A stretch of 64,000 bases of DNA. Origin: Dyella psychrodurans. GTDB lineage: Bacteria > Pseudomonadota > Gammaproteobacteria > Xanthomonadales > Rhodanobacteraceae. The stretch spans positions 66,024 to 130,023 of the forward strand of contig NZ_QRBF01000008.1 of assembly GCF_003363265.1 (NCBI RefSeq), given 5' to 3'. The notes under the pieces were generated by a model. The model was not told the origin of the DNA. It searched no databases and was given only the letters and a program-made list of their open reading frames with translations. The position numbers and the translations under genes were made by a program. The first letter of the stretch is position 1; every line of letters begins with the position of its first letter. Below, in pieces: positions 51,523-60,303 of the stretch.

Positions 51523-53835
51523 ATGCTCGACACACCAACTAACGATGGCTTAACCGAACACGAAAGCAATAGAGAGTTGACTACACCGTCGCAGAATGAC
51601 TCCTTGTATGGACAAGAATTCGGCAATGAGCTGCAGACGGAAACGCCTGCACGACTCAATCACACGTCTATTGCTTCGCCAACACAGGGGGTTCACCAGG
51701 ACCTACTGACTCGTTATAACCATCTCAGGGATCACACTGAGGAGCTCGTGTCGAAACTAGAGATCGAAGACATGGTCGTTCAATCCATGTCCGATGCCAG
51801 CCCCACTGCTTGGCACCTCGCTCACACAACCTGGTTCTTCGAAACATTCGTCCTTCTTCCATATAAAGCCAATTACCATTTATTTGACCCAAGCATTGCT
51901 TATCTTTTCAATTCTTACCACGAAACTTTAGGGCCTCGCCATCCTCGAGCTCGGCGAGGCCTAATTACGCGCCCCTCTGTCAAGGCGATCATGGCCTACC
52001 GCCAGTATGTGGATGCACATATGCGCGAACTTTTATGCACAGAACGAACTGCCAACCCAAAAGCAGTTGTAGAGCTTGGCATAGCGCATGAAGAACAGCA
52101 TCAAGAGTTGCTTCTGATGGACATTCTTCATCTATTCGCGCAGTCGCCAAGCAAGCCTGTCTACGATGAACACGGGGATGCAGAACAGTCACTATTACCC
52201 AGTAAGTTCATTTCGATCGCTGGGGGATTGATCAGCATAGGCACAACGGACAGCGACTTTCATTTTGATAATGAAGGTCCGGCACACAAGGTCTGGATAG
52301 AACCTTATGAGATCAGTGATCAGTTGGTTACCAACGGCGAATGGTTAGAATTCATGCGCGCCGATGGATATCGCCGTGTCGAACTTTGGCTAGCCGATGG
52401 TTGGGCTATCAATCAGGTCGAAGGCTGGGAGGCTCCGATGTATTGGGAGCACCACGTGGATGGATGGTATCAAATGACGCTGCGAGGATTATTGCCGATC
52501 GACGAGGATGCCGCCGTCGGCCATATTAGCTACTACGAAGCTTCAGCATATGCGCTATGGCGTGAGATGCGGCTTCCCACAGAAGCCGAATGGGAGCATG
52601 CCGCAAAGAAAGGTCTATTGCGGCAAGTCGATAACGTTGGGTGGCAATGGACGCAAAGCGCTTATCACCCCTACCCTGGTTTTCGAGCCGCAGATAATGC
52701 GATCGGAGAATACAACGGCAAGTTCATGGTTGGTCAGATGGTTCTGCGTGGCGGGGCTCATGCGACTCCTTCAAAACATACCCGATTGTCCTACCGAAAT
52801 TTCTATCGTCCAGAGCAGCGATGGATGTTTTCAGGAGTTCGCCTGGCGAAGGATAGTTGCTCACTCGCCGATAGTCCTGAGAAGAACACGACACAATTCG
52901 CGCGTGACCTTATCAGCGGACTATCAGGTCAACCTAAAGTCACATCACCCAAGTACTTCTACGATGCGAGGGGTTCTGAACTCTTTGAAGCCATCTGCCG
53001 AACGCCAGAATACTATCCTACTCGGACGGAAATGATGCTGTTGCGTCAAAGCGTGGCGCAAATTGTTGCAGACATTCCCATGCATTCCGTTTTAGTAGAA
53101 TTCGGAAGTGGGGCAAGCGAAAAGACGCGCCTTATTCTGGACGCCGCGCCACAACTATCGAGCTACATACCTATCGATGTGAGCGACGGTGCGCTGTCAA
53201 AAGCAACCATTCGCCTTAGAGAAGACTATCCTAACCTTCACATTTCCCCTCTTGTCGAAGACTTCACTAAAGATATCCAACTACCTCTATCAACCACTGG
53301 TAAGCCGATTGTCGCCTTTTTCCCCGGCTCGACAATTGGCAACTTCACTCCAGAGGAAGCGTGCAATCTCCTTGTGCTATGGCGAGAGCGACTCGGACAC
53401 CTCGGACATGAGGTGCAACTAATTATCGGCATAGACATGGTAAAAGACGAAGGAACGCTACTGGCGGCGTACGATGATGCTCAAGGCGTTACCGCAGAGT
53501 TCAACAAAAACTTACTCCTCCGAGCTAATCGGGAGTTGGCGGCAGACTTTGACATCGACCGGTTCTATCACCGGGCCATATGGAATGCATCTGAACAACG
53601 CATCGAAATGCATCTCGTCAGCTGTGTTGATCAGGTTGTTACGATCGGCGGTTACAGATTCTCTTTTCACAAAGGTGAGTTCATCCATACGGAAAATTCG
53701 CACAAGTTTACGGACGGTTCCTTTCGACGTCTCTGTGAACAGGCAGGATGGTCTGTATCCAATCATTGGATAAGCTCCCCTATATCGTTTTCGATCTACC
53801 AGTTGCGAACTTTGAGTCCATCACAAGACAAATAG
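51523..53835 (+). CDS. fused ergothioneine synthase EgtB-EgtD
   Basis: A 770-residue fusion. The EgtB half (about 55-445) has a DinB-type iron site (WHLAHTTWFFE, His98/101; HEEQHQE, His189/193) and a sulfatase-modifying-factor fold (GGAHATPSKHTRLSYRNFYR). It forms the sulfoxide C-S bond to hercynine. The EgtD half (about 455-765) is the histidine trimethylase: YFYDARGSELFEAICRTPEY, SAM loop EFGSGASEKT, FFPGSTIGNFTPEEA. Start at 51523 has GGAG upstream. Domain order is opposite to fungal Egt1. No egtA, egtC or egtE genes are nearby. Confidence 0.9.
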   Translation: MLDTPTNDGLTEHESNRELTTPSQNDSLYGQEFGNELQTETPARLNHTSIASPTQGVHQDLLTRYNHLRDHTEELVSKLEIEDMVVQSMSDASPTAWHLAHTTWFFETFVLLPYKANYHLFDPSIAYLFNSYHETLGPRHPRARRGLITRPSVKAIMAYRQYVDAHMRELLCTERTANPKAVVELGIAHEEQHQELLLMDILHLFAQSPSKPVYDEHGDAEQSLLPSKFISIAGGLISIGTTDSDFHFDNEGPAHKVWIEPYEISDQLVTNGEWLEFMRADGYRRVELWLADGWAINQVEGWEAPMYWEHHVDGWYQMTLRGLLPIDEDAAVGHISYYEASAYALWREMRLPTEAEWEHAAKKGLLRQVDNVGWQWTQSAYHPYPGFRAADNAIGEYNGKFMVGQMVLRGGAHATPSKHTRLSYRNFYRPEQRWMFSGVRLAKDSCSLADSPEKNTTQFARDLISGLSGQPKVTSPKYFYDARGSELFEAICRTPEYYPTRTEMMLLRQSVAQIVADIPMHSVLVEFGSGASEKTRLILDAAPQLSSYIPIDVSDGALSKATIRLREDYPNLHISPLVEDFTKDIQLPLSTTGKPIVAFFPGSTIGNFTPEEACNLLVLWRERLGHLGHEVQLIIGIDMVKDEGTLLAAYDDAQGVTAEFNKNLLLRANRELAADFDIDRFYHRAIWNASEQRIEMHLVSCVDQVVTIGGYRFSFHKGEFIHTENSHKFTDGSFRRLCEQAGWSVSNHWISSPISFSIYQLRTLSPSQDK

Positions 53836-54043
53836 AGGTCCGATCTCTCCTGACGGTCACTGGCATGTCGTACTCGCTGGCAGTCACTACTCATCTGCAG
53901 ATATCAATGCATTCGTAGCGTTGGGATTTACCAACAATGCTTTTGGAGTGTTGACGGAAAGTCAGCACATAGAACTAAAGCAGTGGCATGACAAAATCGT
54001 CTTACGTCCGAGCTGTACCTCCGCGCAAATTGAGCAGCAGTGA
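53828..54043 (+). pseudogene. start-less coding remnant after EgtB-EgtD
   Basis: A frame overlapping the end of the fusion gene reads GPISPDGHWHVVLAGSHYSS, then ADINAFVALGFTNNAFGVLT and QWHDKIVLRPSCTS, ending at TGA 54041-54043. It looks coding but has no start codon downstream of the preceding stop. It may be the tail of a truncated gene. Family not recognised. Confidence 0.35.
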
Positions 54044-54192
54044 TATCTGGTAGCGCAACTCGCGGTTTAATGGCTCATTCTATTTAAATTAAGGGCCAAG
54101 CGATTGCAGCTCAAATGCCTTGTGTTTGCACTAGCGACGCCCCTTACTGCGCATCATAGCTATCAGTTGCGATAACGCGGATAAGAATCTCA

Positions 54193-54405
54193 TCAGGTCA
54201 TGACATCCGAACTTATTTCATTGCCAGCCTGAGCGACCCAGGTGATCCAATTCGTTTCTCGATAGCGATCGCGCACAGCATTTACGAGTGCTGCAACTTC
54301 TGATTGCATTGGACAAGTACCATCGATCGCCTTGAGTAAAGACACGAACTCTTCCCACCGAGCGAATTTGGGGCTGCGCAATCCATGCCGCGATTTATGA
54401 GACAT
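54193..54405 (-). CDS. small hypothetical protein
   Basis: A 70-residue basic soluble protein reading MSHKSRHGLRSPKFARWEEF, then CPMQSEVAALVNAVRDRYRE and WITWVAQAGNE. No strong ribosome-binding site. No motif known. It is divergent from the TetR gene at 54567, with 161 bases between. Confidence 0.4.
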   Translation of the reverse strand: MSHKSRHGLRSPKFARWEEFVSLLKAIDGTCPMQSEVAALVNAVRDRYRETNWITWVAQAGNEISSDVMT

Positions 54406-54566
54406 TGATCACAGTATCGAATGTCTGGTCACATCACGAATGCATAACAATTTCGGGCGCCACCGACTGCTGATTTCGACAGCGCGCACTCATTATTGTC
54501 AATGTCATGTACCATCGTATTATGAAATCGCAATAGAATTCGTGAGAGAAGTAAGGAGAATAACTC

Positions 54567-55163
54567 ATGGGCGTTTCAAGACAGCAGGCCATTGAAAACA
54601 GGCAAGCGATCATCGCTGCTGCAGAAAAACTCTTCCGCGAACGTGGTGTTGATGCCGTGGGATTGACTGAGCTAACCAAGGCGGCCGGCTTTACCCAAGG
54701 CGGCTTTTACAACCATTTCCAATCAAAGGATGCATTGGTGGCGGCTGTCATGAATAAAGCCATGGAAGATGGTGGGGCGAATTTGGTAACAGCTATCGAG
54801 CGTTCCAAGAAAATGGCGGTGGATCCTCTCAAGCGCCAAATCGACTGGTATCTATCCCACGAACATCGAGACGATATCCATGAAGGATGTCCTGTGTCGG
54901 GTTTCGCTGGAGACGTTCGGCGACTGAGTAAGGAAGTGCGTAAATCTTACGCTGAAGGCGTTGCTTCAAACCTCGACTACTTATCCAGCTTGATCAATGG
55001 GCAAAACAAAAGAGATCGTAAAAAAAAGGCAATTGCGATCCTAAGCCAAATGGTAGGAACTTTGATGCTGTCGCGCGCAGTAGCTGAGGCAGATCCAGCA
55101 CTGTCCGATGAAATACTGAAAAGCGGACGTCAACAGCTTCTGCTCACTTTAGTGGATGAGTAA
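54567..55163 (+). CDS. TetR-family transcriptional regulator
   Basis: A 198-residue regulator. The helix-turn-helix at 12-58 reads IIAAAEKLFRERGVDAVGLTE, then AGFTQGGFYNHFQSKDALV. The C-terminal ligand domain has HEGCPVSGFAGDVRR, a Cys-containing motif typical of the family that includes NemR-like regulators. GGAG lies before the ATG. Its target is not visible; the nearby lysR fragment and OYE gene are candidates by position only. Confidence 0.88.
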   Translation: MGVSRQQAIENRQAIIAAAEKLFRERGVDAVGLTELTKAAGFTQGGFYNHFQSKDALVAAVMNKAMEDGGANLVTAIERSKKMAVDPLKRQIDWYLSHEHRDDIHEGCPVSGFAGDVRRLSKEVRKSYAEGVASNLDYLSSLINGQNKRDRKKKAIAILSQMVGTLMLSRAVAEADPALSDEILKSGRQQLLLTLVDE

Positions 55164-55361
55164 ATCGACAAATCCTCACGTTCCGATGAAGAGTTCAACT
55201 GCCAGTTGGAATGGCGTCAAGTATATGTCCACACCTCAGCGACTTCGCTCCGCGATGGAAGAACACGAGCAGCCAAGTCGCTATCCTTAATGATTCTCCG
55301 GTAGTGATGTTCCGACTCATTACCACGGGATATAAATAGCAACACTTCAGGATGTCCCGCG

Positions 55362-55661
55362 CTAAGCCACCGGCAGACTGTTAAGGGGGTCACAGGTCAG
55401 CGGCATGCTGAGACCGAAGCGGACGACTCCAACACTGCCAGAGCCGTTTCTGAATCCTGCCGACCTGACCGCCTCGATTTCGGCTAGGGCTCGCCGCACA
55501 TGTTGCAAGACGGCCTTGCCCTCCTCCGTCAGAAATGCACTTGAGCGCTTTCGTCCGAAGAACGTTAGACCAAGCTCGTCCTCAAGGCAGGAAATCCGGC
55601 GGCGAATTGCCGAAATATTGATTAGTTGGGATAACCACCAGAACTCGTGTTTAAGGTCCGT
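55362..55661 (-). pseudogene. lysR-family regulator fragment
   Basis: A minus-strand frame without a start codon reads NISAIRRRISCLEDELGLTF, then GRKRSSAFLTEEGKAVLQHV, RRALAEIEAVRSA and VGVVRFGLSMPL, ending at TAG 55362-55364. This is the second half of a LysR winged helix and the linker. The first helix and nearly all of the effector domain are missing. It is unlike the 29033 family copies in sequence, so it is a separate decayed regulator. Confidence 0.75.
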
Positions 55662-55752
55662 CTACTGGATCGTAATACGGTCACTCAATGGATGATGCTA
55701 AGGGACGGCAGCGATAAAGCTCTTCGTTGCGCGATGTCGTGCTCGTCCCCCA

Positions 55753-55810
55753 CAAGCCGCAAGGCTTGACAGGACCCCATGTTTTGGTCAGTGTAGTTAG
55801 CCAACTGACT
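55753..55810 (+). promoter_or_regulatory. promoter and TetR operator of the OYE gene
   Basis: CAAGCCGCAAGGCTTGACAGG (55753-55773) contains a TTGACA -35 box at 55766. GTTAGCCAACTGAC at 55796-55809 is an operator matching two others at 57939 and 58600. The -10 box is not clear. Confidence 0.6.
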
Positions 55811-55904
55811 TAATAATCACAAACGCCCATCGCTTCATCGTGACGGGCGGGCAAGCCTGCAAAAACCATTGTCCCTGCTTGATCTCTTGTCTAGGAGCTC
55901 CGTC

Positions 55905-57017
55905 TTGTCCGTCCAACCTCTCTTTACCCCAGTCCGCATGGGCGATCTGGATCTGCCCAATCGCATCGTCATGGCGCCGCTCACCCGCATGCGCGCTGGC
56001 TCGCTTGATCACGTGCCGACCGCGCTGCAAGCCGAATACTATGCTCAGCGGGCTTCGGCTGGACTGATCGTCGCGGAAGCGACCGCTATCAGTGCTGACG
56101 GCTTTGGCTATGCCGATACCCCCGGATTATGGAATGCGGATCAGGTGCGCGGATGGCGCCTGGTCACAGACGCCGTACACGCCGCCGGTGGTCGCATCAT
56201 TGCGCAACTTTGGCACACCGGCGCTATTGCTCATCCCGACATGCGCGGCGGTTCGCAGCCAGTGTCGGCATCCGATGTCGACCTTCTGCACGAGTCAGTG
56301 ACCGCATCTGGCCGAAAGCCTACGGTTGCTCCCCGACCAATGACAATCGCCGAGATCCGCCAAACCGTTGCTGATTATGCACGCGCAGCACGCAACGCAA
56401 TGGAGGCCGGATTCGACGGACTGGAGATACTCGCCGCCTATCTCTACTTGATTCCTCAATTCTTGAATCGAGTCACCAATCGTCGCACCGATGAATACGG
56501 TGGTTCGATCGAAAACCGGGCTCGCATCCTGTTCGAGGTTGTCGAGGCAGTGCTCAAAGAGGTCGATGCGTCGCGAGTCGGCGTGAAGATAAACCCAATG
56601 CATGAGAGCGGCCCCATGGCCGTCAATGACGAGACGTTGCCGATCACAGAGTATGCCGTGCGCAAACTCGACAGCTACGGTCTGTCACATCTCTTGATGA
56701 TGGGCAACACCACTGACTTCACCGGCACCCCTCTCGAGCCACTCACGGGCGACGGCATGTTCCGCCACTTCCGCCCGCTCTTTCATGGCAAGCTGATCGC
56801 CAGCGTCGGGATGACCACCGAACGCGGCAATCGTCTGATTGCCGAGGGACTGGCGGATTTGGTCGCATTCGGACGCCCCTACATTGCCAATCCCGACCTG
56901 GTCGAGCGGCTCGCGACCGGTGCTCCGCTTGCCGAAGTCGACTGGCCAACTGTCTACGCGTCGGGACCACGCGGTTATACCGACTATCCGGCCTTCCGTC
57001 GGATGGCGGCTGAGTGA
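55905..57017 (+). CDS. old-yellow-enzyme family oxidoreductase
   Basis: A 370-residue FMN-dependent ene-reductase-like protein. LFTPVRMGDLDLPNRIVMAPLTR is the family start, and QLWHTGAIAHPDM, RRTDEYGGSIENRAR and LIASVGMT, VAFGRPYIANPDL follow. The TTG at 55905 has TAGGAG seven bases upstream. The usual substrate-binding pair EIHxAN/H is EILAAY here (Leu176, Tyr179), so the His and Asn/His that bind the substrate carbonyl are lost. It heads a cluster with an SDR and TetR under shared operators. Confidence 0.87.
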   Translation: MSVQPLFTPVRMGDLDLPNRIVMAPLTRMRAGSLDHVPTALQAEYYAQRASAGLIVAEATAISADGFGYADTPGLWNADQVRGWRLVTDAVHAAGGRIIAQLWHTGAIAHPDMRGGSQPVSASDVDLLHESVTASGRKPTVAPRPMTIAEIRQTVADYARAARNAMEAGFDGLEILAAYLYLIPQFLNRVTNRRTDEYGGSIENRARILFEVVEAVLKEVDASRVGVKINPMHESGPMAVNDETLPITEYAVRKLDSYGLSHLLMMGNTTDFTGTPLEPLTGDGMFRHFRPLFHGKLIASVGMTTERGNRLIAEGLADLVAFGRPYIANPDLVERLATGAPLAEVDWPTVYASGPRGYTDYPAFRRMAAE

Positions 57018-57026
57018 GGTAAAAAT

Positions 57027-57806
57027 ATGAAGCTCACGAGCAATACGATTTTGATCACCGGTGGCGCCAGTGGCATCGGTTACGAACTCACCAAACAGCT
57101 CACGGCACTTGGTAACACGATTCTTATAACGGGCCGCGATCAAGCTAAGATGGATCGTGCGAAAGCTGCCTTTCCAAAAATTCACACCTTTCGAAGCGAC
57201 GTTTCCGATCCGAAAGCGATCGCAACTCTTTACGAAGAGATCACCAAAGAATTCCCTAAGCTCAACATTTTGATCAACAACGCCGGCATCATGCGTAAGA
57301 TCAATGTTCACGACAAAGCCGGAAGCCTGGAAGATCTCACTCGAGAGATTGAAATCAATTTGAGCGGGCCGATTCACATGGTGAAACAATTCTTGCCGCA
57401 TTTGAAAACAAAATCAGAAGCCGCGATCATGAATGTTTCATCGGGATTGGCGTTTGTTCCATTGCCCATCTCCCCCGTTTATTGCGCCACCAAGGCCGGT
57501 CTGCATTCGTTCACCGAGTCTCTTCGGGTGCAACTGAAGAATACCAAAGTGAAGGTATTTGACCTGGCGCCCCCGGCGACACAGACCGAACTCTTGGATG
57601 GCTTTGATGTTGAAGACCTGAAAGGCGCGTCTACCATGAAGGTGGAAGACATGGTTAAAGCCGCCATCAAAGGAATGCAGACTGATCGATTTGAAATTCG
57701 CCCAGGTCAGGCAAATCAGCTAAAAATGATGAGTCGCTTGGCCCCCGGATTTATTTTGAAACAAATGAGCCGATCGGTCGATCGTATGCTCAGAACACTG
57801 GATTAA
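57027..57806 (+). CDS. SDR-family oxidoreductase (DltE-like)
   Basis: A 259-residue short-chain dehydrogenase. ITGGASGIGYELTKQ is the cofactor loop, INNAGIMRKIN the NNAG motif, NVSSGLAFVP the Ser, and VYCATKAGLHSF gives Tyr and Lys. The length and VKVFDLAPPATQTELLD segment match the DltE/YdfG-like group. It begins nine bases after the old-yellow-enzyme stop and is surely cotranscribed with it. Confidence 0.88.
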   Translation: MKLTSNTILITGGASGIGYELTKQLTALGNTILITGRDQAKMDRAKAAFPKIHTFRSDVSDPKAIATLYEEITKEFPKLNILINNAGIMRKINVHDKAGSLEDLTREIEINLSGPIHMVKQFLPHLKTKSEAAIMNVSSGLAFVPLPISPVYCATKAGLHSFTESLRVQLKNTKVKVFDLAPPATQTELLDGFDVEDLKGASTMKVEDMVKAAIKGMQTDRFEIRPGQANQLKMMSRLAPGFILKQMSRSVDRMLRTLD

Positions 57807-57893
57807 TCCAAAGGGTTGCAATCAAACGTGCTTCACAGAGCAGAGACCGCCCCATCAGGTACGTCAGGATCAAGGACAGTGGCTGGCCAAAAG

Positions 57894-57952
57894 CAAGCCG
57901 AAGGGCTTGACAGGTTTGCCCGCCCGTCATATATCCAAGTTAGTTGACGGAC
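57894..57952 (+). promoter_or_regulatory. promoter and operator of the TetR gene
   Basis: TTGACA (57907-57912), 17 bases, then TATATC (57930-57935) form a good sigma-70 promoter. GTTAGTTGACGGAC (57939-57952) lies over the start of transcription, two bases before the ATG, as expected for autorepression. The first 21 bases closely match the OYE promoter region at 55753. Confidence 0.75.
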
Positions 57953-57954
57953 TT

Positions 57955-58524
57955 ATGCCTATGACTAGGACACAAATCGATAAACGATCGCGGCTGCTTA
58001 GTGCGGCCGTGGATTTGGCGTACCAGAACGGGTTCGGCGCCACTTCACTAGCCGACATCGCGAGCGAAGCCGAGGTTCCTCTAGGTAACGTCTATTACTA
58101 CTTCAAGACCAAAGATGAGATTGGCGAGGCGATCGTCGAATGGAGGCTGGCGCAGCTTGCCGCGCAGCGGCAGCGATGGGACGAAGGTGGATCACCCAAG
58201 GATCGGCTTTGCGCCTGCGTCCATAGTGTCTTCGAGAACAAGGATTGGTTGGCAAAGCGCGGCTGCGCGATCGGGACGTTTTGCTCCGAGCTCCACAAAG
58301 AGGGTGGCTCGGTCGCCACCAAAGCGACCGAGATCTTCACTCAACACGTGGCCTGGATCGAGAGCCAGTTCCGCGCGCTAGGTAAGGGAAAAGATTCCAA
58401 CGGCCTAGCCGTACACCTGCTCTCCGCCTTGCAAGGCGTATCCGTCCTGGCCCATGCTTTTCATGACTCCGGTCTTGTGACCGCGGAGACCAAGCGCCTC
58501 AAGAGTTGGATTCGAAGCTTGTGA
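57955..58524 (+). CDS. TetR-family transcriptional regulator
   Basis: A 189-residue repressor. The helix-turn-helix reads LLSAAVDLAYQNGFGATSLA, then VPLGNVYYYFKTKDEIGEAI. The C-terminal domain has RGCAIGTFCSELHKEGG. I use the ATG at 57955; an ATG two codons later is equally possible. Both lie just downstream of the promoter, so the leader is only about a dozen bases. Matching operators at 55796, 57939 and 58600 suggest it controls the OYE-SDR operon, itself and the next SDR gene. Confidence 0.88.
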   Translation: MPMTRTQIDKRSRLLSAAVDLAYQNGFGATSLADIASEAEVPLGNVYYYFKTKDEIGEAIVEWRLAQLAAQRQRWDEGGSPKDRLCACVHSVFENKDWLAKRGCAIGTFCSELHKEGGSVATKATEIFTQHVAWIESQFRALGKGKDSNGLAVHLLSALQGVSVLAHAFHDSGLVTAETKRLKSWIRSL

Positions 58525-58599
58525 GGCGCCAGGCGGACTGACCCGCAGGCCGATATGGCGGCGCCTGAAGCGAGCGGAATACACTGCACGTTGCACTAA

Positions 58600-58613
58600 G
58601 TTAGTTAACTGAC
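58600..58613. promoter_or_regulatory. TetR operator before the SDR gene
   Basis: GTTAGTTAACTGAC is a near-perfect palindrome (one mismatched pair) and the best copy of the three operators. It lies 67 bases before the ATG of the 58680 gene. Confidence 0.7.
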
Positions 58614-58679
58614 ATAGACTTCGGATAACGAAGCGGTCGTATGACACAGCAAGCTTTAAGCAGACCGAATGGAGTTTTT

Positions 58680-59282
58680 ATGAAAATTGTTTTAATTGGC
58701 GCATACGGAAAGATCGGTAAACTGGTTCAAACGGCCATGGCCGGCGCCGGCCATGACATCGTCAAGGTCGGACGCAAGTCAGGCGATTTCCAAGTCGATA
58801 TCGAGAGCCGAGAAAGCATCCGGCAGCTCTATCAAGTCGTCGGTTCATTTGACGCCGTGGCCATTGCGGCAGGCGAAGTCGTATTCGCCCCACTTTCGCA
58901 GCTCACCGCTGAAAATTGGCAGTTTTCGTTGGGGAGCAAGCTCATGGGCCAGATCAGTCTGGTTCAGGAGGCGATCCCTTTCATCAACGAGCGCGGATCA
59001 TTCACGTTGGTCTCGGGCGTTCTTAATGAAGAACCGATCTTCGCCGGTGTCACGGGTGCAACTGTCTCGGGTGCATTAGAAGGTTTTGTTCGGGCTGCCG
59101 CCGTCGAACTTCCCAAGGGATTGCGTATCAATGTGGTGAATCCTACGATCCTAAAGGAATCCGAAGCTCATATGGGTCAGTTCTTTCCCGGCGTAATTCC
59201 GGTCGAAGGGTGGAGAGTGGCACAGGCCTACAAACGCTCGATTCTGGGTGTGCAAACCGGCCGCGTCTACAAAGTCGATTGA
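58680..59282 (+). CDS. short NAD(P)-binding SDR protein
   Basis: A 200-residue protein beginning MKIVLIGAYGKIGKLVQTAM, an atypical GxxGxxG dinucleotide fold. It continues with AIAAGEVVFAPLSQLT and LVSGVLNEEP, and the usual YxxxK is reduced to GATVSGALEGFVRAAA. Related short SDRs of this type exist. The ATG at 58680 has GGAG five bases upstream; an ATG 13 codons earlier is less likely. It sits downstream of a TetR operator. Confidence 0.8.
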   Translation: MKIVLIGAYGKIGKLVQTAMAGAGHDIVKVGRKSGDFQVDIESRESIRQLYQVVGSFDAVAIAAGEVVFAPLSQLTAENWQFSLGSKLMGQISLVQEAIPFINERGSFTLVSGVLNEEPIFAGVTGATVSGALEGFVRAAAVELPKGLRINVVNPTILKESEAHMGQFFPGVIPVEGWRVAQAYKRSILGVQTGRVYKVD

Positions 59283-59329
59283 GCTTCCCCTGCGTTTATT
59301 CGAAGACCGTCTGGCGACATCACAAGAGA

Positions 59330-59373
59330 CCTGGCTGACAAAAGAATCGATCTGTTTCGATTTGTAAGCCAGG
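59330..59373. repeat. 44-base stem-loop between SDR genes
   Basis: CCTGGCT pairs with AGCCAGG as the outer stem, with an inner ACAAA/ATCGA to TCGAT/TTTGT stem and a short bulge. No T-run follows. Possible mRNA-processing element or protein site. Confidence 0.5.
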
Positions 59374-59463
59374 CGACTAACTCATCATCGATTGCTAGTG
59401 GGCGCTGAGTCATTTATGACGCGACACACGCAGCAAGCCCTAGCGGGCAAACGGAGCAAAAGT

Positions 59464-60291
59464 ATGGGAGTCGTACTCGATAAAGGAAGGTTCGGCCCCT
59501 GGGCACTCGTCACGGGAGCCTCGTCCGGAATAGGCAAGGAATTTGCGAGGCAAATCGCAGCGTCGGGGATCAACGTCGTCCTTGTTGCGCGGCGGGAGGC
59601 CTTGCTTAAGGAAGTAGGCGTTGAATTGAGCCAGCATTACGGTGTCGCGCATCGAGCCGTGGCGCTTGATGTCTCCCGAGATGATTTTATCGGGCAACTC
59701 ACCTCTGCCACTGACAATCTCGACATCGGCCTTGTCGTTTCCAATGCAGGCACGGCAAACCCGGGCGAGTTCTTGAAGCTCGATCGACAGCTGCTTCATG
59801 CCACCTTGCGACTCAACACCATGTCGCATCTAGACATAGCCCATCACTTCGGCTGGAAGCTCGCTGAGCGGAAGCGGGGCGGCTTGATCCTCGTGGGGGC
59901 AATGGGTGCGGAAAGCGGCATTCCCCGTATATCGAATGACGCAGGCGCAAAGGCGTACGTGCACAGTCTTGGCGAAGGGCTTCACTATGAGCTCAAGCCT
60001 CTAGGTGTCTACGTCACTGTACTGGCAGTTGGGATTACGAACACACCAGTACTCGAAAAGTTCAGCTTCGATCCGAAGAACATGGCGCTGAAACCGATGA
60101 GCGTCGAGCAATGCGTATCTGAGGGCCTCAGGGGTCTGCGCAAAAATCGCTCCAAAGTCATTCCCGGCCGTCTGAACCGCATCATGAACGCCATCGTGCC
60201 AGCTTCTTTTGCGCGGAAGATGGAGGCGGACATGATTGAGAAAGCGCTTGCCAGCAGCGCCGCCGCTGCAAAAACACGGGCAACGGCCTGA
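59464..60291 (+). CDS. SDR-like protein with altered active site
   Basis: A 275-residue protein of the short-chain dehydrogenase family. VTGASSGIGKEFARQ is the cofactor loop and VVSNAGTANPGE the NAG motif. The catalytic Tyr position reads DAGAK (Asp in place of Tyr before the Lys), and the Ser-containing strand reads LVGAMGAESG. Catalytic Ser and Tyr are thus not in their usual places. The ATG at 59464 has GGAG seven bases upstream. It is coupled to the gene 12 bases downstream. Confidence 0.82.
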   Translation: MGVVLDKGRFGPWALVTGASSGIGKEFARQIAASGINVVLVARREALLKEVGVELSQHYGVAHRAVALDVSRDDFIGQLTSATDNLDIGLVVSNAGTANPGEFLKLDRQLLHATLRLNTMSHLDIAHHFGWKLAERKRGGLILVGAMGAESGIPRISNDAGAKAYVHSLGEGLHYELKPLGVYVTVLAVGITNTPVLEKFSFDPKNMALKPMSVEQCVSEGLRGLRKNRSKVIPGRLNRIMNAIVPASFARKMEADMIEKALASSAAAAKTRATA

Positions 60292-60303
60292 TCAGAGGCA
60301 AAC

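Noticed and set aside
55405-55695. 96-codon plus-strand frame
   Set aside because: It is the antisense shadow of the lysR fragment read on the minus strand.
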